A program made the translations under genes and the position numbers. Below are positions 25,032-34,056 of a DNA stretch of 64,000 nucleotides, in pieces. Source of the DNA: Acidobacteriaceae bacterium dw_441 (lineage in GTDB: Bacteria > Acidobacteriota > Terriglobia > Terriglobales > Acidobacteriaceae); assembly GCA_018449715.1 (NCBI GenBank), contig JAAVVA010000005.1:124001-188000 (forward strand). The letters run 5' to 3'. The notes beneath the pieces are model-generated. The model worked only from the letters and a program-made list of their open reading frames with translations. It searched no databases and had not been told where the DNA came from. How positions within the stretch are numbered: position 1 is the stretch's first letter; every line of letters starts with the position of its first letter.

Positions 25032-26129
25032 TTGCCATTGAACTGTGGAATCGTAGGACTGCCCAACGTGGGCAAGTCCACCATCTTCAACGCCCTTACC
25101 TCGGCCAAGGCCCAGGCGGCGAACTATCCCTTCTGCACCATCGACCCCAACACCGGCAGCGTCACCGTGCCGGACGAGCGGCTCGATAAGATCACGGAGT
25201 TCGTCAAGCCCAACCGCACCGTCCCCACGACGATGGAGTTTATCGACATCGCCGGTCTGGTGGAGGGTGCGAGCAAGGGCGAAGGGCTCGGCAACCAGTT
25301 CCTCGGGCACATCCGGGCCACAGACGCGATCTGCCACGTCGTCCGCTGCTTCGACGACCCCGAGGTCGTCCATGTGGCTGGCGGAGTCAATCCCCTGCAC
25401 GATATGGACATCATCAACACGGAGCTTCTGCTGGCCGATCTGGACACGGTGGAGAAGCGTGCGCAGCGCGTCGAAAAGCTGGCCCGCAACTCGCAGGACC
25501 CCAAGGTGAAGGCCGAGGCTTCGGCGGTCGGCAAGCTGAAGCAGGTGCTGGAGGCCGGCAAGCCCGCACGCACCGCCGACCTGACCGACGACGAGCGCTC
25601 TGCCGCACGCGAGCTGTTCCTCATCACCATGAAGCCGCAGCTCTACGTCGCCAACGTGGACGAGGCTGCTCTCTCCACCGGCAACGCCTACACCGAGGCG
25701 GTCGAGAAGCGCGCTGCCGAGGAAGGCGCGCAGGTGGTTCGCATCTGCGGCGCTCTCGAGAGTGAGATAGCGCAGCTTGAGCCCGCCGAACGCACGGAGT
25801 TTCTGGAATCCGTTGGCCTGAAGGAGCCGGGGCTGAACCGCCTGATTCATTCGGCGTACCGCCTGCTCGACCTGATTACGTACTTCACCGCCGGAGTGCA
25901 GGAGGTTCGCGCCTGGACGATCCGCCGCGGTACCAAGGCCCCCGGAGCCGCCGGCGTGATTCACTCGGACTTCGAGCGCGGCTTCATCAAGGCCGACTGC
26001 TACTCCTGCGACGACCTCTTCAAGTACGGCAGCGAGCAGGCCGTCAAGGAGAAGGGCTTGCTGCGCTCCGAAGGCAAGGAGTACGTCGTCAAGGACGGCG
26101 ACATCCTGTTCTTCAAGTTCAACGTGTAG
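25032..26129 (+). CDS. ychF: Redox-regulated ATPase/GTPase YchF (OLA1 family)
   Basis: A 365-residue TRAFAC-class P-loop protein that hydrolyses ATP in preference to GTP and binds ribosomes. G1 is GLPNVGKST near residue 8. The G3-like DIAGLVEGASKGEGLGNQFL follows. The G4 position reads NVDE (in YVANVDE) in place of NKxD, the family's mark of ATP preference. The coiled-coil region spans about 130-200, and the C-terminal TGS domain reads GVQEVRAWTIRRGTKAPGAAGVIHSDFERGF. The start is TTG, the only one fitting the conserved N terminus, with agaggaac upstream. Confidence 0.96.
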   Translation: MPLNCGIVGLPNVGKSTIFNALTSAKAQAANYPFCTIDPNTGSVTVPDERLDKITEFVKPNRTVPTTMEFIDIAGLVEGASKGEGLGNQFLGHIRATDAICHVVRCFDDPEVVHVAGGVNPLHDMDIINTELLLADLDTVEKRAQRVEKLARNSQDPKVKAEASAVGKLKQVLEAGKPARTADLTDDERSAARELFLITMKPQLYVANVDEAALSTGNAYTEAVEKRAAEEGAQVVRICGALESEIAQLEPAERTEFLESVGLKEPGLNRLIHSAYRLLDLITYFTAGVQEVRAWTIRRGTKAPGAAGVIHSDFERGFIKADCYSCDDLFKYGSEQAVKEKGLLRSEGKEYVVKDGDILFFKFNV

Positions 26130-26267
26130 CAGGGCTGCTCCGAAGTTACTACCGCTGCAAAACTTCCAGTTCGGCTGCCGGATGTTTCAGGCGGATGCCG
26201 AAGGCTAGTGTGCGGCACGCGGGGTGATCCGTACGTGGAGGAGCCAGGTCACATCTCCTTCGGCCAC

Positions 26268-28055
26268 TTAGCGGTGGCCTCCTCCTCCACCCCCACCGCC
26301 TCCGCCGTGGGATGCTCCCCCGCCGCCTCCCACTGAGCCGCCACCACCGTGGAACCCTCCGCCTCCACTGGCACCTCCCCCGCCGTGGAAACCTCCTCCA
26401 GCACTGCTACTGCCACCGTGGTAGCCTCCACCTGCATTGCTATTGGAGTTTCCTCCGCGCCATCCTCCCGAAGGATTTCCGGTGCGGTCTCCTCGGCTCC
26501 AGTTTCCGCGATCAGCTTGTCCGTTCGGTCCGCGCCCCTGACCGTTGCCGCGCCACTCTCTATTGGCAAAGGACGAACGTCCGCCTTCCCGAGCCCAGTC
26601 CGGCGAACCGCGATGCAGCGTCATGGGAGTTCCCGGGCGAATGCCATCCCGCACAGGTCCTATCGGCTCCGCATAGACCTGGCGGCTGACAAAACCATTG
26701 CGTTCCACGTGGTTCGAGATGCCATGCAGATTACCCAGCGTTCCACGTGGAACACCGAATCCAGCAGAGTCCTTTGCGAAGACGAAGTTGCCGGGCCGGT
26801 CCATCTTCGACGAGACGAGCGGAGTGCGGTTCGAGAGCAGCAGCGTAGACCTCGGCGTTCCAATGGGGCGCTGTGGTCCCGGAGGGCGAAGCCCGATGCC
26901 GCCACGGCCCGAACCGGGGCGTGGATAGGTGGGCCGCCCGACCATGACGGGCGAGGTGTTGCGGAGGCCTCTCCAGAGGCCCCCCGGTCGCCATCCCCAG
27001 CCCACGCCGGAGCAGAAGGCCCATGAGCCGGAGTGGTACGGCATCCATCCCCACGGATAGGGTGAGACCCACGAGTATCCTGCGCCCTGGTACCACGCCC
27101 ATGCGCCGTTGCCGTAGGGGTCCCATGCTGAGCTGACGAAGTAGGGCCGCCACATCGAGCCGCATCCGCCCGCATTGATGAAGCTGCCGTAGTAGTTCAG
27201 GTCGGCGATACCGTAGGAGTAGGGCGACGAGCTGAAGCTGTTCCCTCTGGTGTAATGGTTGTGATAGTCGAGGGCGTTTTGGTCCCACTCGTCGTAGGGC
27301 GCGTCGTCGATGTTCTTCGCGATCTCGATCTTGTTCTCCGGCGCGGAGGTGTTGAGCATCGCGGTCTTGTTCTTGCCAACGGTCACAGGCGTGGAACCGT
27401 TCTGCACCTCGACGTTGCCCTTGAAGACGGCAAGGGCAACATTCGTTCCGTCATCCTCAAGGCGCAGGTGGGTTCCCGGCTCGACGTGCAGGACGGAGCC
27501 GTGGGATTTCACCGTGAAGTCGATGTCTTTGGATTTTTCGAGGCTCACGTACATCGTGCCCTTGAGCAGCGTGGCCGTCGTGGTTTTGACGCCGTTGGCG
27601 CGCAGGATGAGCTGTGGGAAGTTCACCTGCGAATCAGGCGCGAGACGCAGGGTGCTGCCGTCCTCGAACTCCACCTCGGCGTAGCCGTCGAAGGTGGCCA
27701 GGCGAGAGTTTTCGACGACGGGCATGTTCTGCATCGTCTGCTCGACCTTGCCGTTGCCGCGGTCGAGCACGAGCTTGCCCTGCGTTTGGCTCAGCCGCAC
27801 GATGCGGACGTGCGAGTCGCCGGGGTTGGCTCCGTCACTTTCCTTGTCGACCGGGGTGAGAGCAGGTTCGGGATCTGCCGTTGCGGGATCGCTGGTATTT
27901 TGAGGTGAATTCGACGGAGCTTGAGAGTTCGCCTGGGAGGTGACCTGCTGGTCTGTCTGGGGATGATCCGTCGCCGCCGGACTCTGTTCCTGTGCTGCCA
28001 GCCCGCCAGCCAACGCGAGTATCAGGCCTGCTACTGTAACCGCGCCTCGCTTCAT
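26268..28055 (-). CDS. Exported FecR-domain protein with Trp-rich middle and poly-Gly tail
   Basis: A 595-residue protein with a signal peptide (MKRGAVTVAGLILALAGGLAAQ). A Gln/Ser/Pro linker (about 25-75) precedes a FecR-like jelly-roll domain (about 80-245; YAEVEFEDGSTLRLAPDSQV, GTMYVSLE, VALAVFKGNVEV). Residues 250-360 are Trp/Tyr-rich with repeated YPWGW/GWGW motifs, as in DUF6600-type regions. The last 100 residues are Gly/Ser/His repeats (FHGGGG units). It probably sits in the envelope or outside the cell; no sigma partner is adjacent. Two parS-like sequences lie inside the gene (26702 and 26740). Confidence 0.8.
   Translation of the reverse strand: MKRGAVTVAGLILALAGGLAAQEQSPAATDHPQTDQQVTSQANSQAPSNSPQNTSDPATADPEPALTPVDKESDGANPGDSHVRIVRLSQTQGKLVLDRGNGKVEQTMQNMPVVENSRLATFDGYAEVEFEDGSTLRLAPDSQVNFPQLILRANGVKTTTATLLKGTMYVSLEKSKDIDFTVKSHGSVLHVEPGTHLRLEDDGTNVALAVFKGNVEVQNGSTPVTVGKNKTAMLNTSAPENKIEIAKNIDDAPYDEWDQNALDYHNHYTRGNSFSSSPYSYGIADLNYYGSFINAGGCGSMWRPYFVSSAWDPYGNGAWAWYQGAGYSWVSPYPWGWMPYHSGSWAFCSGVGWGWRPGGLWRGLRNTSPVMVGRPTYPRPGSGRGGIGLRPPGPQRPIGTPRSTLLLSNRTPLVSSKMDRPGNFVFAKDSAGFGVPRGTLGNLHGISNHVERNGFVSRQVYAEPIGPVRDGIRPGTPMTLHRGSPDWAREGGRSSFANREWRGNGQGRGPNGQADRGNWSRGDRTGNPSGGWRGGNSNSNAGGGYHGGSSSAGGGFHGGGGASGGGGFHGGGGSVGGGGGASHGGGGGGGGGGHR
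26702..26715. promoter_or_regulatory. Imperfect parS-like site inside the FecR gene
   Basis: GTTCCACGTGGTTC matches the parS core GTTCCACGTGGAAC at 12 of 14 positions. It lies 24 bases from the perfect site at 26740. Confidence 0.4.
26740..26753. promoter_or_regulatory. parS-like ParB-binding palindrome inside the FecR gene
   Basis: GTTCCACGTGGAAC is a perfect 14-bp palindrome identical to the core of the site at 4777. It falls in codons for GVPRGT of the FecR protein. Confidence 0.65.
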
Positions 28056-28207
28056 AAGGCACCTGGCTTTCCATCCGTCGAGGGGGCTGTTGGCTTATGC
28101 CCCCACGGGTTGAATAAGTATACTCTCGGTTTTCTTAATCCGTCCTGCTGATGGATGGGTCGGAGTGGCAGGCGTTTGACCTATGGGAAAGTCGTTGGAG
28201 AACGGCC

Positions 28208-28213
28208 TATAAT
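28208..28213 (+). promoter_or_regulatory. Candidate -10 element directly before relA/spoT start
   Basis: A perfect TATAAT ends five bases before the ATG at 28219. No ribosome-binding site is visible, so transcription could begin at or next to the start codon. No convincing -35 box is seen at 17 bases. Confidence 0.35.
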
Positions 28214-28218
28214 AACCT

Positions 28219-30627
28219 ATGGCAATTGCTCATCCGGCCTCCGGGGAGGCTGGTCCTGCGCCAGACTCGCTTTCAAAGACACCCGTGACAGATACGAGCG
28301 TCGAGCCGGTTCCGGCTCCGCCGGTCACAGGCACGGGTACTCTTGCCAATCGGACCCCCTCTTCTGCGGAGGAGTCCTCGGCCTCGCACCTGCCGGGACT
28401 TGCGGCCGGTGAGATCAATATCATCGACGAAAAGTTCCAGAAGCTACTTGCGACGGTTCAAGAGTACCGTCCCGCGGACGATCTTGAGATTATCCGCAAA
28501 GCGTGGGCCTTCTGCCTGCAGCAGCACGAGGGCCAGAAACGTGCCTCGGGTGAGCCGTATGTGATTCATCCACTTGAGGTCGGGCTGGTTCTTGCCGAGC
28601 TGAAAATGGATTCGACCGCCATCGCGGCGGGGCTTCTGCACGACGCGGTCGAAGATACGGACGTGACCTCCGCGGAGATCGCCAAGCGATTTGGCGAGCA
28701 GGTCGCGCACATCGTCGAGGGCGTCACCAAGCTCGACAAGATCAAGTTCGCCAACCGCGAGGACCACCAGGCCGAGAACATCCGCAAGATGCTGCTGGCG
28801 ATGGTGACCGATGTTCGCGTGGTCATCATCAAGCTGGCTGACCGGCTGCACAACATGCGCACGCTGGAGCACCTGAAGCCGGAGAAGCAGCAGAAGATCG
28901 CCCGCGAGACGCTGGAGATCTTCGCTCCGCTGGCGCACCGGCTGGGCATGGGTAAGCTGCGCGGAGAGCTGGAAGACCTCGCCTTCCGCTACACCGACGC
29001 CTTCGCCTACGAGCAGCTCTCGCACGAGGTCGATGCCCTGCGCGGGGCCGGTGAGGAGTTCCTGAAGCAGATCGTGGCGCGGCTCGAAGAGAAGCTGCGC
29101 GAGTTCAAGATCGAGGGCCGCGTGGAGTGGCGCATCAAGCGTCTCTACTCCATCCAGCAGAAGCTGCAGGACCAGAAGATTCCCGTCGATCAGGTGTACG
29201 ACCTGCTGGCGGTCCGCGTGATTACCCACACGGTACAGGATTGCTACGCCCTGCTGGGCCTGCTGCATTCGATGTGGCGTCCGGTTCCGGGTCGTATCAA
29301 GGACTTCATTGCGATGCCACGGCCCAACCTGTACCAGTCGCTGCACACGACCCTGATCGCCGAGGGCGGGCACCAGTTCGAGGTGCAGATTCGCACCGAG
29401 GACATGCACCGCGTCGCCGAAGAGGGCATCGCGGCGCACTGGAAGTACAAGGCCGACGACAATGTGAGCGCCAAGGACGAGCAGCGTCTCGCGTGGGTGC
29501 GGCAATTGATGGAATGGCAGCGCGAGATGACCGACCCCAACGAGTTCATGTCGACGCTGAAGATCGACCTGTACCCGGAGGAGGTCTACACCTTTACCCC
29601 CAAGGGTAAGGTGGTGGTTCTACCGAAGGACGCAAGCCCGGTGGACTTCGCCTATGCGATCCACACCGAGGTCGGCAACACGACCGTTGGGGCGAAGGTG
29701 AACGGCCGCATCGTTCCGCTGCGCACGAAGCTGAAGAACGGCGACATCGTCGAGATCTCGACGCAGGTCGGGCATACCCCGAGCCGCGACTGGTTGAGCT
29801 TTACCAAGAGCAGCAAGGCTCGCAACAAGATCAAGCACTGGCTCAACGAGCACCAGCGCCAGCGCGCGATGGAAATTGGTCGCAAGCTGCTGGACCGCGA
29901 GGCGCGCAAGTACAAGGTTGCCCTGAGCCACTACACTGTGGCCGATTACGACCGCATCGCTGGAGAGTACGGGCTTACCAGCGAGGCTGAGCTTCTGGCT
30001 GCGGTTGGTTTTGGCAAGTACTCGGCGCGGCAGGTGCTGAACAAGCTGGAGCCGGGCTCGACGATGCTGGCGGAGCCGGTGCAGGAGCCGGGAACGGTTG
30101 GCAACACCGTAGGCCAGATGTCCGAGGCGGTCAAGCGAGTGTACTTCGGCAAAGGTTCGGAGTCGCTGCAGGTGGAGGGGCAGGACGATCTTCTGGTCTA
30201 CCGCGCGCGATGTTGCAACCCGATCCGCGGCGAAGAGATTATCGGCTACGTCACGCGTGGCAAGGGCGTGGCAGTCCATGCGAGGAGCTGCCCGAACGTG
30301 CAGAACCTTCTGTACGAGTCGGACCGCAGGATTCAGGTGGAGTGGGCTCCGATGCCTTCCGCGCCGGGGATCATCAAGGCCCAGACCTACCCGGTGAAGC
30401 TGATCGTCCACTGCGAAGACCGCTCGGGAATGCTGAAGGAGTTCACGGCCATCATCTCCGACGATGGCACGAACATCCGCAGTATGGATTCGAAGCTGCT
30501 GGATGACGGGATGGCGGTGGTGGAGTTCGTGATCGAGACAGTCGATGTGCGGCACCTGAACCGCATGGTGGAACGGTTGCGGCGTGTTCCCGGCGTGCGC
30601 GAAGTGCAGCGCGTTCAGAAGATTTAA
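28219..30627 (+). CDS. relA: Bifunctional (p)ppGpp synthetase/hydrolase (RelA/SpoT homologue)
   Basis: An 802-residue long RSH protein that makes and degrades the stringent-response alarmone. After a Pro/Ser/Thr-rich N terminus (1-65) comes the HD hydrolase domain with LLHDAVEDTD (His141-Asp142) and LADRLHNMRTL, so hydrolysis should be active. The synthetase domain has RIKDFIAMPRPNLYQSLHTT. TGS (VYTFTPKGKVVVLPKDASPVDFAY), a helical and zinc-finger-like region with CCNPIRGEEIIGYVTRGKG, and a C-terminal ACT domain follow. All parts of the family are present. It reads divergently from the FecR gene. Confidence 0.96.
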   Translation: MAIAHPASGEAGPAPDSLSKTPVTDTSVEPVPAPPVTGTGTLANRTPSSAEESSASHLPGLAAGEINIIDEKFQKLLATVQEYRPADDLEIIRKAWAFCLQQHEGQKRASGEPYVIHPLEVGLVLAELKMDSTAIAAGLLHDAVEDTDVTSAEIAKRFGEQVAHIVEGVTKLDKIKFANREDHQAENIRKMLLAMVTDVRVVIIKLADRLHNMRTLEHLKPEKQQKIARETLEIFAPLAHRLGMGKLRGELEDLAFRYTDAFAYEQLSHEVDALRGAGEEFLKQIVARLEEKLREFKIEGRVEWRIKRLYSIQQKLQDQKIPVDQVYDLLAVRVITHTVQDCYALLGLLHSMWRPVPGRIKDFIAMPRPNLYQSLHTTLIAEGGHQFEVQIRTEDMHRVAEEGIAAHWKYKADDNVSAKDEQRLAWVRQLMEWQREMTDPNEFMSTLKIDLYPEEVYTFTPKGKVVVLPKDASPVDFAYAIHTEVGNTTVGAKVNGRIVPLRTKLKNGDIVEISTQVGHTPSRDWLSFTKSSKARNKIKHWLNEHQRQRAMEIGRKLLDREARKYKVALSHYTVADYDRIAGEYGLTSEAELLAAVGFGKYSARQVLNKLEPGSTMLAEPVQEPGTVGNTVGQMSEAVKRVYFGKGSESLQVEGQDDLLVYRARCCNPIRGEEIIGYVTRGKGVAVHARSCPNVQNLLYESDRRIQVEWAPMPSAPGIIKAQTYPVKLIVHCEDRSGMLKEFTAIISDDGTNIRSMDSKLLDDGMAVVEFVIETVDVRHLNRMVERLRRVPGVREVQRVQKI

Positions 30628-30699
30628 CTTTCCTTATTCATTGCTTGCGGCGCGAAGCAGAGTGTCCTACTCTCTCCTTGCACCCTGGAGAGCTTCTCC

Positions 30700-32091
30700 A
30701 TGCCGAAGCAGACTGTTGCATCATGGCCGTCTGAGGACTCCGCCGTGTCAGGGGGAACGGTTGCGATTGCAGCGGGTGTGATTGCGGCTGTTGTCCTGGG
30801 ATTGATCTCTCCTCTGCCTTCCCCTCACACTCTTTCCCTCACAGCGTTGATCTTTCTTTCGGCAGGGTTTCTTATAGTCGCTGCCGCGACGAGCTGGGGC
30901 ATTGCGGCGGTCATCTCTGGTGTGGCCCGGCGGGATATTCCTCGCAGATCGAACCTGACGGCGAGGGCCGCGCTGCTGGCTGCGCTCTGGGCTCCGGCAT
31001 GGTCGTTGGGGCTGCGGACACCTACTCTTGCCACGGTTCTTGCGGGAGGCCTGTGTCTTGCGTTGTTAGGCTTTTCGCTCAAACGATACACAAGCATCTC
31101 GGTGGCAGGACAGAACGCTTTTACTCCCCGCGCCCTCCCCTTTCAATTCGAATCGAAGCCACTGGCGCAGGTGCTTCTGCCTTTTATTGCCCTGGCTGTG
31201 CTGGCCGACCTTATCGTGGTGGCTGCCGCGATGGAGAAGTACCGCCTGGCGTCTGTGCTGGCAGGAGCCTGGGGCGCGGTGATCGTCTGGCAGGCAAGCC
31301 GCAGGAGGAGTGAGGTCGCTCCGGTTCCACAGGAAGTGATGAGGTCGCGCGAGGCGACGGCGCTGCTGATGGCCTTTGCGATAACGCTGGTGGTCATGCT
31401 GCCTTATCTGAAGGGCTCTCGCATCTTCACGGAGCCCGATGTAAAGCTGCGTGGGCCTGGGAAGTCCGGAGACAGGAACCGGGGTTTGGGGGCCAATGGA
31501 GCCGATGGATACTCAGGCATCATCCTGCTCGCTCCGGCAGAGGAACGCAGGAGAATCCCTGCGCCGGTCAAGCACGACTTCGTGCACTTCAGCGGCAGGC
31601 TGGCCGAGCCGATGGAGATTCCCTTCGATGGGGTGTACTGGTACTTCAAGGCTCCTGACAGGGCCCCGCGGCCTACGGCTCGCGTGGTGCGGGGAAATTC
31701 CTTGAAGGCGACGATGCGTTCGTCGGATCGCTATCCCCTGCTGATGGAGGCGCACCAGAGGCTGGATACTCCGCTCGACCTTGGATGCTGCAGCGCTATC
31801 GATATGGTGGTGCAGAACGCCGACCATCACGGGGGAGCGATCTCGCTGGAGCTATGGGTGAAGAAGAAGGCAGCACCGCCGCACTACATGGGGACGGCGG
31901 TGATTCCTTCAAGCCAGGGGCGCATTGTGGAAGGTGCGACACTCCCTCCGGAGGAGAGAGTGTCCTTCCCGATTCCCGCTCCGATGGCCGGAGTGATGTT
32001 CGATGAGATTACGGTTGTGGTTCACTCCGCTCCCGAACGTGCAAGGCTGGGAGCGCAGATTGCAATTCGCAGGTTCGTGCTTCAGCCCTGA
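30700..32091 (+). CDS. Polytopic membrane protein with extracytoplasmic C-terminal domain, unknown function
   Basis: A 463-residue protein not recognised as a known family. About six to seven hydrophobic segments lie in residues 20-250 (for example AIAAGVIAAVVLGLIS, LLAALWAPAW and VLLPFIALAVLADLIVVAA). A soluble C-terminal region of about 210 residues contains predicted strands and GYSGIILLAPAEERRRIPAP. The ribosome-binding site (tggagagc) and start are good. It converges with the TonB receptor gene, leaving only 12 bases between the stops. It is probably a genuine gene of unknown role. Confidence 0.72.
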   Translation: MPKQTVASWPSEDSAVSGGTVAIAAGVIAAVVLGLISPLPSPHTLSLTALIFLSAGFLIVAAATSWGIAAVISGVARRDIPRRSNLTARAALLAALWAPAWSLGLRTPTLATVLAGGLCLALLGFSLKRYTSISVAGQNAFTPRALPFQFESKPLAQVLLPFIALAVLADLIVVAAAMEKYRLASVLAGAWGAVIVWQASRRRSEVAPVPQEVMRSREATALLMAFAITLVVMLPYLKGSRIFTEPDVKLRGPGKSGDRNRGLGANGADGYSGIILLAPAEERRRIPAPVKHDFVHFSGRLAEPMEIPFDGVYWYFKAPDRAPRPTARVVRGNSLKATMRSSDRYPLLMEAHQRLDTPLDLGCCSAIDMVVQNADHHGGAISLELWVKKKAAPPHYMGTAVIPSSQGRIVEGATLPPEERVSFPIPAPMAGVMFDEITVVVHSAPERARLGAQIAIRRFVLQP

Positions 32092-32103
32092 GATACGGCG
32101 AGG

Positions 32104-33939
32104 TTACTTCGAGCGAAGCCGCAGGTTCAGCTCCGCTCCTGCCATGATGGTGCGGCCCTGCAACGGCACGCCGGGAACCTCCTGGTAGGACGTGTCGGAG
32201 AGGTTGAGCATTCGCAGGTATGGCCGGAAGCGGCCGGTGTTGCGGGCGATGGAGACGTCCAGCAGGGGATAGGGTGACTGTGTCGTCTTCTGGATGACGG
32301 CAAGCTGTGCGCGCGCCACGATCTGGCCGGGAAGCTGGCCGCTCCATGCGATCAGCGACGATTGCGCGGCATAGTTGAAGGCGTACTCGGAGATCAGCCC
32401 CGGCGGCGGTGAGGTAGCCTGTACGGCGGTGTAGCCAAGCTGAAGCTGCTGCGCATGAGGCAGCCGGAAGCGCACGCTTGTCTCGGCTCCGTTGTAGGAG
32501 AAGTTGGCGACGTTGACGGCCTGCCACGGCGCGGAGAGGTCGTACTTCGAGTAGTCGATGCCGTTCTTCTGTTGCAGATGGAAGCCGGTGGCACTCAGGG
32601 TGAAGAGGCCGCTCGCGGGCGTCCAGTCGAGGCCGCCCTCGTAGCTCCACGAAGACTCGGGCTTGAGCGAAGGATTGCCGATAGTGGTGGGGTCGGCGTA
32701 GTACAGGTCGAGGTAGGTGGGCAGGCGATAGCCGTGCCCTGCGGAGCCGCGCAGCCGCACCGTGCTGCTGAGGGTGTAGGCCGCTGCGATGTTGGGCGAG
32801 AAGACGGAGTCGCCGCCGGAGAAGACCTGTTCACGCCCGCCAATCGAAAGCGAGAAGCGGCCGAGCGAGCGCAGCGAGAGATTGACGTATCCCGCGCCCT
32901 GGTTGCGGGCGTGAACGCCGAGGTTGGTGCTGTGGATGCTGTCGCCGTTGGCCTCGAGCCCGTAGGAGAGCGTCGCGTTTGCGCCGAAATTGTCGGCGCG
33001 CCGCAGAGCGCCCTGCCATGCGGAGGTGATGTGGTTGTTCTGGTAGTAGCTGGGTTGATCGTGCAGAAGGATGAAGAGATCGGTGTGACGGCGATAGGCG
33101 AAGCTTGCAGAGGTACGCTGTCCGATCTGCTGTTGCAGCGCGGCGAACCAGCCCTTGGTGCGCTCCCATGAGTTGTAGTTGCCGTAGAACTGGTTGGCTC
33201 CGTAGGGGCGGTCGCTGGCGCCGAGAAGGATGTCGGTGGTGCCGGGCTTCAAGGTAAGCCACGTCTCGGAGGACAGCGCGTTGCTTGAGTAGTTGCGGTC
33301 GACCATGAAGCCGTCGGAGGTGTCGCGGCTTCCGGCCAACTCTTCGGCGAAGCGGCGCGTGCTCAGGTCGGCGCGGAGATGGTTTTCGAGCGAGCCGTAG
33401 TTGCCCGCGCCGGACTTGGCGATGAGGCTGAGGCGCGTGTCGGGCTGGGGGCGCTCGGTGATGAGGTTGATGGCTCCGCCGATGACGTCGGAGCCGTAGA
33501 AGGTCGAGCCGGAGCCGTGCAGTACCTCGACGCGTGAGAGGGCGTCGAGCGGAACCGCGATGTCGAGGTTCATGTGCGCCGTCTCAGGATCGTTGATGCG
33601 AAGGCCGTTGAGCAGCACGAGCGATTGCTCGAAGGTGGTGCCGCGGATGGAGATGTCGGACTGCACACCGGAGCCTGCGCGCGACTGCAGGTTTACGGTG
33701 GTGTCCTGCCGCAGGTAGTCGGTGACATTGTTGAAGAGCAGCGGCATCTCGCGTGTGTCGAGTGTCTGGACGGAGCGGTTGGACTCCGACAGCGGGACCG
33801 GCGGAATGGCCGTGGTGACGGTGACGCTCTGCTGAACCTCGGTTGTTGGGGAGGGCTGTGTCTGCGCCGCTGCTGATTGAGAGGCAACGACGGGCGGCAG
33901 AGAGGCAAAGGCAAAAATGACTACTGAGCGGAGTTTCAT
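32104..33939 (-). CDS. TonB-dependent outer-membrane receptor
   Basis: A 611-residue receptor with a signal peptide (MKLRSVVIFAFASLPPVVASQ). The plug domain spans about residues 45-160, with SDISIRGTTFEQSLVLLNG and VEVLHGSGSTFYGSDVIGGAINLI. A 22-strand-type barrel follows and ends with the aromatic-poor but basic AELNLRLRSK. This is the BtuB/vitamin-B12-like plug pattern, but the ligand could also be a siderophore or glycan. No cobalamin riboswitch is visible upstream. A MarR-type regulator is transcribed divergently, with an inverted repeat between them. Confidence 0.92.
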   Translation of the reverse strand: MKLRSVVIFAFASLPPVVASQSAAAQTQPSPTTEVQQSVTVTTAIPPVPLSESNRSVQTLDTREMPLLFNNVTDYLRQDTTVNLQSRAGSGVQSDISIRGTTFEQSLVLLNGLRINDPETAHMNLDIAVPLDALSRVEVLHGSGSTFYGSDVIGGAINLITERPQPDTRLSLIAKSGAGNYGSLENHLRADLSTRRFAEELAGSRDTSDGFMVDRNYSSNALSSETWLTLKPGTTDILLGASDRPYGANQFYGNYNSWERTKGWFAALQQQIGQRTSASFAYRRHTDLFILLHDQPSYYQNNHITSAWQGALRRADNFGANATLSYGLEANGDSIHSTNLGVHARNQGAGYVNLSLRSLGRFSLSIGGREQVFSGGDSVFSPNIAAAYTLSSTVRLRGSAGHGYRLPTYLDLYYADPTTIGNPSLKPESSWSYEGGLDWTPASGLFTLSATGFHLQQKNGIDYSKYDLSAPWQAVNVANFSYNGAETSVRFRLPHAQQLQLGYTAVQATSPPPGLISEYAFNYAAQSSLIAWSGQLPGQIVARAQLAVIQKTTQSPYPLLDVSIARNTGRFRPYLRMLNLSDTSYQEVPGVPLQGRTIMAGAELNLRLRSK

Positions 33940-34008
33940 GGGGAGGGCCACAGGACCATGATCCACCGAAACGAAGGCGTTGCGGGGATAGTTTTGTCCT
34001 GCTGTAAG

Positions 34009-34027
34009 TAATTGAACGATTCAACTA
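34009..34027. promoter_or_regulatory. Probable MarR operator between receptor and regulator genes
   Basis: taattgaa-cga-ttcaacta has 8-bp arms with one mismatch and the 19-bp size typical of winged-helix MarR dimers. It lies in the 117-base divergent gap, 30 bases before the marR-type start codon, so repression of both genes is plausible. Confidence 0.55.
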
Positions 34028-34056
34028 TAAAATAAAAGACAAAGTGGTGCCGACCT

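Noticed and set aside
33940..34056. Possible cobalamin riboswitch upstream of the BtuB-like receptor
   Set aside because: The gap is only about 117 bases and lacks the B12-box and long stem pattern; a MarR operator explains it better.
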